Below are positions 42,878-48,722 of a stretch of DNA of 48,722 nt, one piece after another. The translations under genes and the position numbers were made by a program. This stretch comes from JBCCTX01 sp964468435 (GTDB lineage Bacteria > Bacteroidota > Bacteroidia > J057). Location: positions 1 to 48,722 of the forward strand of contig CAYXVE010000041.1 of assembly GCA_964468435.1 (NCBI GenBank), written 5' to 3'. How positions within the stretch are numbered: the first letter of the stretch is position 1; the number at the start of each line of letters is the position of its first letter. The notes under the pieces were generated by a model that saw only the letters and a list, made by a program, of their open reading frames with translations, searched no databases and was not told where the DNA came from.

Positions 42878-45127
42878 ATGAAAAATATATATAGTATAGT
42901 TTGTATGTTAGGTTTATGTATGGGGTTATTGTCTTTAAATGCCCAGATTACGATCAAAGGCAGAGTTTTTGATCAGGAAAACAAAGCTCCATTGAGTGGG
43001 GTGTGGATTGCAGATACCCTAAGCCAGACTTACACAACGTCAGATGCACTGGGTAAATTTCAGATGGACTTACCAGATCGGGTGCGTACGTTGGTATTCA
43101 GTATGGTGGGGTATGACAAACAGTACCTCAAATTACGGGAAACTCAAGAGGATCTAGAGATCGAACTGACACCAGCGATTCTCGAGCTGGACGCGGTGCA
43201 GATCACCTCCCGTCAGACAAATAGCTTTGAAAGTATTAGTAAGGTAGATATAAACCTACGTCCAGTGCAGTCTTCACAGGATGTATTGCGCGTAGTCCCA
43301 GGACTCTTCATTGCCCAACATGCGGGAGGAGGGAAGGCTGAACAAATCTTTCTCCGCGGTTTTGACATTGATCACGGGACAGATATACAAATCAATGTAG
43401 ACGGCATGCCCGTGAACATGGTATCACATGCACATGGACAGGGCTATGCGGATCTACATTTTCTGATTCCTGAACTAATCGAACAGGTAGATTTTGGCAA
43501 AGGTCCATACTATGCGGATCACAGCAACTTCACGACCGCGGGTTATGTAGACTTTCATACTCTGACCCAGCTTGACAGGAGCCAGTTTAAGTTGGAAGTC
43601 GGCCAGTTCAATACGCTACGTGGAGTGGGCATGTTTAATCTTCTAGATGAAAAAGCCAGAGAAGAAGGTCGAAATGCCTATATCGCTTCAGAATTGATGC
43701 TGACTGATGGACCTTTTGACAGCGAGCAGCATTTTAACCGCATCAATTTGTATGGAAAATATACCCATGTAATGAACGATGATAAGATACTTACCCTGCA
43801 AGTATCCAATTTCAGGAGTAAGTGGGATCATTCTGGGCAGATACCCATTAGAGCTGTAGAAAGTGGTCAGATCAGCCGCTTCGGAGCAATCGATGATACA
43901 GAAGGAGGCTTTACGGGCCGCACAAATGTATCCGCCAAACTGATTCAGGGCTATGATAATGGAAGCATCATGGAAAATCAGGTGTACTATTCCCGCTACG
44001 ACTTCGAGTTGTATTCAAATTTTACATTTTTCCTGGATGATCCGGTCAATGGAGATCAGATCCGGCAACGTGAGCTACGTGATATTATTGGATACAATGG
44101 CAAATATTCGTTATTTGGTAACCTAGGAGGAGGTGATCTGGCTACTACGATCGGTGCAGGTTTTCGCTATGACAATGTCGATGAGAATGAGCTCTCTCGA
44201 AGTAAAAATCGGCAGGAGACCCTGGAAAGACTAGCTTTTGGCGATGTGGATGAGACCAATGCCTGGATTTATGTCAATGAATCCTGGCGGAGGGGTAAAT
44301 TTTCCATGAATTTAGGAGCAAGGTTGGATTATTTCAATTTTGAGTATGTCGATAAACTGGAGGAGAATTATCAGACGCAATCCGAGCAGAAGGTGTTTGC
44401 CAGTCCCAAGCTATCGTTGAACTATCAGGTAGCGCCTGGGGCGCAAGTATATGTAAAGTCCGGTATCGGCTTTCACTCGAACGATACCCGTGTCGTGGTA
44501 GCTCAATCCGGAGAGGAGATTCTTCCTGCGGCTTATGGTACGGATGTGGGCATCACTTTCAAACCTTTTCGGCGCTTGCTTGTCAATGCAGCAGTTTGGG
44601 GACTGATCCTGGATCAGGAATTTGTCTATGTAGGAGATGCCGGCATCGTAGAGCCCAGTGGCAAGACCCGTAGGGTAGGCGTGGACCTCTCTGCCAGATG
44701 GCAGATTGCTGATCAGTGGTATCTGGATACCGACCTCAACCTCACACAGCCCCGGGCTGTGGATGAGCCTGAGGGAGCGGATTACATCCCGCTGGCGCCT
44801 ACTTTCTCCAGCATTGGAGGGATCACCTGGAAAGCCCGCACGGGCTTTAATGGCTCTTTGCGCTATCGCTATCTGCAGAGCCGCCCTGCCAATGAGGATA
44901 ACTCATTGACCGCTGAAGGCTACTTCGTCGTAGATGCATTAGTAAATTATTCGCATGATCGTTTCAAGATCGGGGTTGTGATCGAGAACCTGCTCGATAC
45001 CGAATGGCGTGAAGCACAGTTTGAGACGGAGTCCCGTTTATCGAATGAGCCAGAGCCAGTGACAGAGGTGAATTTCACGCCGGGGGTTCCCTTTTTTATT
45101 AGAGGAAATGTGTCGGTGTTTTTTTAA
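42878..45127 (+). CDS. TonB-dependent receptor with carboxypeptidase-like N-terminal domain
   Basis: A 749-residue outer-membrane receptor (ATG 42878; a TTG at 42866 is possible). The signal peptide ends LSLNAQ. A CarboxypepD_reg-like domain follows (ITIKGRVFDQENKAPLSGVW ... FSMVGYDKQY), then the plug (DVLRVVPGLFIAQHAGGGKAEQIFLRGFDIDHGTD, HAHGQGYADLHFLIPELIEQVDFGKGPYYADHSNF) and the barrel, ending with the terminal aromatic strand FFIRGNVSVFF. The HAHGQGYADLHF plug loop is characteristic of a subgroup of receptors. No SusD gene follows. Position between a His-rich protein and an RND pump suggests a metal complex as cargo; this is an inference. Confidence 0.9.
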   Translation: MKNIYSIVCMLGLCMGLLSLNAQITIKGRVFDQENKAPLSGVWIADTLSQTYTTSDALGKFQMDLPDRVRTLVFSMVGYDKQYLKLRETQEDLEIELTPAILELDAVQITSRQTNSFESISKVDINLRPVQSSQDVLRVVPGLFIAQHAGGGKAEQIFLRGFDIDHGTDIQINVDGMPVNMVSHAHGQGYADLHFLIPELIEQVDFGKGPYYADHSNFTTAGYVDFHTLTQLDRSQFKLEVGQFNTLRGVGMFNLLDEKAREEGRNAYIASELMLTDGPFDSEQHFNRINLYGKYTHVMNDDKILTLQVSNFRSKWDHSGQIPIRAVESGQISRFGAIDDTEGGFTGRTNVSAKLIQGYDNGSIMENQVYYSRYDFELYSNFTFFLDDPVNGDQIRQRELRDIIGYNGKYSLFGNLGGGDLATTIGAGFRYDNVDENELSRSKNRQETLERLAFGDVDETNAWIYVNESWRRGKFSMNLGARLDYFNFEYVDKLEENYQTQSEQKVFASPKLSLNYQVAPGAQVYVKSGIGFHSNDTRVVVAQSGEEILPAAYGTDVGITFKPFRRLLVNAAVWGLILDQEFVYVGDAGIVEPSGKTRRVGVDLSARWQIADQWYLDTDLNLTQPRAVDEPEGADYIPLAPTFSSIGGITWKARTGFNGSLRYRYLQSRPANEDNSLTAEGYFVVDALVNYSHDRFKIGVVIENLLDTEWREAQFETESRLSNEPEPVTEVNFTPGVPFFIRGNVSVFF

Positions 45128-45140
45128 ATGGATGTTCTTC

Positions 45141-45172
45141 AGGGGTAGCAATGTGCTACCTCTGACTTTTTC
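45141..45172 (+). terminator. Terminator after the TonB receptor
   Basis: AGGGGTAGCA (45141-45150) pairs with TGCTACCTCT (45154-45163) with one mismatch around a 3-base loop, then GAC and a five-T run. It begins 14 bases after the stop codon and separates the receptor from the RND gene. Confidence 0.8.
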
Positions 45173-45464
45173 TTGTGTTAAGTATAAGCATGAAGGATCG
45201 GAAAATAACCAAGCGATTGCGTGTAGAGGAGACGATCTTGATTGTGTACAGACGCTTTGAGGTAAGAACTTATATCGGTAAGTACTTTTTTGGCAAAAGG
45301 GTTTAGATATTGACAAAATGTGCGTAGATTATATAGTGTTAAACTCATTAGTAGTTCGACTCTATGATTTATACATTTCCCAGGATAATTCAACACAAGA
45401 CAGTTTTGATGTGCTCTGAGTGATTTTGGGTAACATATACATAACGAGGAAATAGTATCAACGC
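45173..45464. other. Non-coding gap before the RND pump
   Basis: About 290 bases with no supported gene. One short frame (45190-45306, 38 codons) has no ribosome site or recognisable product. The last 100 bases are AT-rich and presumably hold the pump promoter; I could not pick a convincing -33/-7 pair. Confidence 0.4.
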
Positions 45465-48400
45465 ATGAATCGCTCTTTTGCCCATATTACGCTCGCTGCT
45501 GCGCTGGTCCTTATCGGGATGAGTTTAGTACCTCTTCTTCCTTTTCAACTCCATCCCTCCCGCAGTTTGCCTTCGATGACCGTCACATTTCAATGGTCGG
45601 AAGCTTCCGCAGAGGTCATTGAGCAAGAAGTGACCAGCTCACTGGAAGCGGTTTTGGCTACCCTGGAAGGACTTAAACATATAGGTTCTACTACTGTCAC
45701 TGGGAGAGGTACCATCAATCTGGAATTTGAAGATACTGAGGATCTGGATATGCGTCGCTTTGAAGCGGCAGCACGTATCCGGCAACTAGTCCCATCTTTT
45801 CCAGAAGGTGTATCCTATCCACTGCTGGAGCTCAACCGACCCAAGGAAAGCGGCCAGCAGACGCTAATGAGCTTTACCCTCAATGGCAATGCTACGCCTC
45901 AGCTATTACAGGAATATGCGGAGGCGCATGTCCGTATTCCGCTTTCTCAGATCGCAGGAATAGAACAGGTTAACATCTATGGAGCTAGCCCCTTTGCCTG
46001 GGAACTCATCTACGATCCGGGCCAGCTAAGCCAACTGGGGTTAAGCACAAGAGATATCGCCGAAGCGCTTCGCCGCAGCACCTACACGCAGTCTTTGGGC
46101 TTTGCTAGTAATATCCAGCAAACCGGGTATCTTCCCGTCATGCTGGAAGGAGGTGTCAGGGAGGATATTCCCTGGGACCAGATCCCAGTCAGGCGAGTGA
46201 ATGGCCAGATGATCTACCTCACCGATCTGGTAAAAGTGCAATATCAGGAACAAAAACCAGATGCCTATTACCGTCTTAATGGATTGAACACGGTCAATAT
46301 CAAACTGGATGCAGCCAAACTGGCCAATCAGTTGCAGGTAGCCAATGATGTTTACTTCACGGTTGATCAGATTCAGAAGAATCTTCCCGCAGGATACTCA
46401 TTGGTCAAAACCTATGATTCGACTACCTACCTGCAGGAAGAACTCGAGAAAATCGGATACCGCAGCTTATTTACAGTGATCATCCTGCTGGTATTTGTCG
46501 CACTAATCAGCCGCTCCTGGCGCTACCTTATGCTGATCATGGCCAGCCTGATCGCCAACCTATCAGTCGCCTGTATTGGATACTACGTTCTGGATCTGGA
46601 GATGCACATTTATTCACTTGCAGGTATCACGGTATCACTGGGTTTGATCATCGACAATAGCATAGTCATGATGGATCATCTCCGTCATCAGGGCAATAAA
46701 CAGGTTTTCCTGGCGATCCTGGCCGCTACGCTTACCACGTTGGGAGCCTTAAGTGTCATTTTTTTCCTCCCCGAGAGCCAGCAACTCGTCTTGATCGATT
46801 TCGCCTGGGTCATGATCGTCAACCTACTGGTCTCGCTAGCGGTAGCCCTATGGCTAATCCCAGCTTTGATGGACCGGTTTCCCTTATCCAGAAAAAATAA
46901 GCAGTATTCACGAAGGTATATTTCCCGGGTCATCTGGGTGCAAGCACCTTATCAAGGTTGGATCAGGAGATCCCTTCGCTGGCGACCCTTGTGGATCAGC
47001 CTGGCGATCCTCGGCTTTGGTATACCCGTATTCTGGTTACCCAGTGAGTGGGGAGCGGAAAAGCATCATTATTACTATGGAGCGAAGGAAGAAGACGAAC
47101 CCAAGGCATGGTATGCCCGTTGGTACAATGAGACTTTTGGTACACAGTATTATCAGCGGGAACTCAAACCCTGGATAGATAAAGTATTGGGAGGCTCACT
47201 ACGACTTTTTGTCGAAGAGACCTATCCCAATGCACGCTATGGAGAACCTGGTCCTACGACCTTGTACGTGAGAGGACAAATGGCTTTTGGGACTACTGTA
47301 CAACAGATGAACGAAGCCTTCGAGTCGCTGGAGAATTTTCTGGCGCAGTTTGACGAGATCAAGCAGTATGAAACCCATATCCAAAGCAGTCAGTCAGCCC
47401 GGCTTACTATTACTTTCAAGGAAGCCTATGACAAAACCGGGTTTCCTTATTTTCTCAAAAGTCGCATCGAAAGCGAGGCCATCGATCTGGGTGCCGTAGA
47501 CTGGAGGGTATATGGTGTGGGACGAGGGTTTAGTAATGCCATTGGAATCGGCTCAAAAAACTCCCGCATTCAGATGCGGGGATACAACTACGACAAACTA
47601 GTACAGCTATCAGAAGAACTCAAGACCCGGCTGCTGAAGCATCCCAGGATCAAGGAAGTCTTCCTCAATGGCGAGATCCGTTGGGACTATCGTCCCAACA
47701 GCGAATTCATCGTAGACCTCGATGCCCAGCAATTGGGTATGAAAAACGCTCCCCGTATCCAGGTGTTGGATCAACTCAGCCCCTATTCCCTGGAAGCCCG
47801 GCCGCTGTTTTCTGCATTTATTGATGGCTCCTATGATCCTATCGTGCTCATTCCCAGTACAATAGATAGCTATGACCTCTGGCACATACAGCAGTTACCC
47901 ATAGAGATCGACAGTGCTATACTCAATCTGCAAAGCGTATCCAGCATACGCAAAGTGCCTTCCGGAGATCTGATTTACCGGGAAGATCAGGAGTATCATA
48001 TATGGGTGGAGTACGACTTTATCGGTCCGGATATGCTCAGGCGCAAAGTTCTCAATGAAATGGCCGAAGAGACCCAGCAGATGCTGCCACTGGGATACAC
48101 TGCCAAGCCAGGTAGCTGGCGAGGCTGGTATGGTCGAGAGGCAAAAACCGCCTACTGGCTGATCTTTTTGGTGATAGGAATTATCTATGCTATTTGTGCT
48201 ATTTTGTTGGAATCCCTGAGGCAGCCCCTGGCGGTTATTTCCATGATTCCAATCTCCTTTATTGGAGTATTTCTGACCTTTTATATATTCGAGTTTAATT
48301 TTGATCAGGGGGGATATGCCGCTTTTTTGTTATTAAGTGGCTTAAGTGTTAATGCTGCGCTGTACATCATCAACGATTACAACTACTTCCGCAAACTCAG

Positions 48401-48626
48401 GCCAGAGCAGTCAGCTCAGCGTCAGTATCTGGCGGCATTTCGCCATAAGGTGGTTCCTATTGCCTTGACGATTCTGTCTACGATTGTAGGATTGATCCCC
48501 TTTGTATGGGCAGGCCCAGATGAACCCTTTTGGTTTGCTTTAGCAGTAGGTATAATGGGTGGATTGGCTTTTTCCTTTATTGCGGTAGTAGGGTATTTGC
48601 CAATGTTGGTGTTAAGAAGGGATTAG
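45465..48626 (+). CDS. RND-family efflux transporter, inner-membrane subunit
   Basis: A 1053-residue RND pump of the AcrB/CzcA superfamily with the usual duplicated layout: TM1 (residues 8-27), a large periplasmic loop, TM2-6 from about 335 to 470, a second loop and TM8-12 from about 895. The TM4 relay motif reads GLIIDNSIVMMDHL, so the first Asp is kept and the second acidic position is Asn. The TM10 region is LLLSGLSVNAALYIINDYNYF. No membrane-fusion protein or outer-membrane channel lies upstream; they may be downstream of the window. The substrate is uncertain: the neighbours hint at metals, while the TM4 motif lacks the DxxxD-E pattern of classic heavy-metal CzcA pumps. Confidence 0.88.
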   Translation: MNRSFAHITLAAALVLIGMSLVPLLPFQLHPSRSLPSMTVTFQWSEASAEVIEQEVTSSLEAVLATLEGLKHIGSTTVTGRGTINLEFEDTEDLDMRRFEAAARIRQLVPSFPEGVSYPLLELNRPKESGQQTLMSFTLNGNATPQLLQEYAEAHVRIPLSQIAGIEQVNIYGASPFAWELIYDPGQLSQLGLSTRDIAEALRRSTYTQSLGFASNIQQTGYLPVMLEGGVREDIPWDQIPVRRVNGQMIYLTDLVKVQYQEQKPDAYYRLNGLNTVNIKLDAAKLANQLQVANDVYFTVDQIQKNLPAGYSLVKTYDSTTYLQEELEKIGYRSLFTVIILLVFVALISRSWRYLMLIMASLIANLSVACIGYYVLDLEMHIYSLAGITVSLGLIIDNSIVMMDHLRHQGNKQVFLAILAATLTTLGALSVIFFLPESQQLVLIDFAWVMIVNLLVSLAVALWLIPALMDRFPLSRKNKQYSRRYISRVIWVQAPYQGWIRRSLRWRPLWISLAILGFGIPVFWLPSEWGAEKHHYYYGAKEEDEPKAWYARWYNETFGTQYYQRELKPWIDKVLGGSLRLFVEETYPNARYGEPGPTTLYVRGQMAFGTTVQQMNEAFESLENFLAQFDEIKQYETHIQSSQSARLTITFKEAYDKTGFPYFLKSRIESEAIDLGAVDWRVYGVGRGFSNAIGIGSKNSRIQMRGYNYDKLVQLSEELKTRLLKHPRIKEVFLNGEIRWDYRPNSEFIVDLDAQQLGMKNAPRIQVLDQLSPYSLEARPLFSAFIDGSYDPIVLIPSTIDSYDLWHIQQLPIEIDSAILNLQSVSSIRKVPSGDLIYREDQEYHIWVEYDFIGPDMLRRKVLNEMAEETQQMLPLGYTAKPGSWRGWYGREAKTAYWLIFLVIGIIYAICAILLESLRQPLAVISMIPISFIGVFLTFYIFEFNFDQGGYAAFLLLSGLSVNAALYIINDYNYFRKLRPEQSAQRQYLAAFRHKVVPIALTILSTIVGLIPFVWAGPDEPFWFALAVGIMGGLAFSFIAVVGYLPMLVLRRD

Positions 48627-48649
48627 CTATTAGTAATTTCAACCTAAAA

Positions 48650-48712
48650 AAATCCTGTAAATCCTGTAAATCCTGTAAATCCTGTAAATCCTGTAAATCC
48701 TGTAAATCCTGT
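48650..48712. repeat. Perfect 9-bp tandem repeat, seven copies
   Basis: AAATCCTGT is repeated seven times without error, starting 24 bases after the RND stop codon; a partial copy-like tail (CTACCTTGTA) follows at the window edge. It is a variable-number repeat candidate and is not coding. Confidence 0.95.
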
Positions 48713-48722
48713 CTACCTTGTA

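Noticed and set aside
45190..45306. 38-codon basic ORF after the TonB receptor terminator
   Set aside because: No ribosome site, no recognisable features and a composition consistent with random AT-rich sequence.

Overview
The window looks like a chromosomal segment of a Bacteroidota bacterium. The grounds are the gene families present: a GWxTD-domain protein, BshC for bacillithiol, PspC next to a solitary FtsE, a RavA/ViaA pair of the non-enterobacterial type, LytTR and HPt signalling proteins, SusC/FecA-like TonB receptors, and mostly weak Shine-Dalgarno sites. A saprospirian or cytophagian lineage is likely, but this is an inference from gene content; there is no rRNA or other marker here. 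No tRNA, rRNA, CRISPR array or intact transposase was seen.

Layout. (1) 72-6589, plus strand: secreted GH2 beta-galactosidase, galactokinase, then mnmH-selD, a selenium pair that makes 2-selenouridine in tRNA. (2) 6598-13224: EcsC-family protein, a trans-sulfuration PLP enzyme, an AddB-like nuclease, an unknown protein translationally coupled to inorganic pyrophosphatase, and a clear terminator. (3) 13493-16434: a CheY-like receiver, an HPt protein and a LytTR regulator with no kinase; then a structured 518-base gap; then a protein collinear with UDP-glucose/GDP-mannose dehydrogenases that has lost the residues needed for catalysis. (4) 16479-25640, minus strand: an eight-gene run rimO, GWxTD, DUF445, bshC, pspC, small ORF, ftsE, pbp1A, which joins envelope growth, thiol and ribosome-modification genes. 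(5) 25982-29210: HAD dehalogenase, TonB receptor, and a small orphan ORF with its own terminator.

(6) 29326-37003 is the most unusual part. A MoxR-type ATPase and a CoxE-type VWA gene are adjacent but carry three in-frame stop codons between them, and the Walker A lysine is replaced by glutamate. They are followed by a short 31-bp tandem repeat, sufS-sufU, the fused remains of a DUF1778/GNAT (TacAT-type) toxin-antitoxin locus, XdhC/CoxI, a MoaD/ThiS-like protein ending in GG, and a protein whose C-terminal half resembles nuclease A inhibitors. Together this reads as the maturation half of a molybdenum hydroxylase (CO dehydrogenase/xanthine dehydrogenase) locus, partly decayed, with no catalytic subunit in view. 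A secreted M28-PDZ peptidase lies upstream on the same strand.

(7) 37106-41626: MerC-like membrane protein with a palindromic metalloregulator-like site, a LOV-like PAS protein lacking the photoactive cysteine, and an intact RavA-ViaA pair. (8) 41699-48626: a broken cytochrome-like lipoprotein gene, a histidine-rich membrane protein, a TonB receptor and an RND pump, plausibly a metal-handling set. The window ends in a perfect 9-bp tandem repeat.

At least four separate gene remnants (MoxR/CoxE, TacAT, cytochrome lipoprotein and possibly a fragment at 25.7 kb) show that this chromosome is shedding accessory functions by point nonsense mutations and internal deletions.
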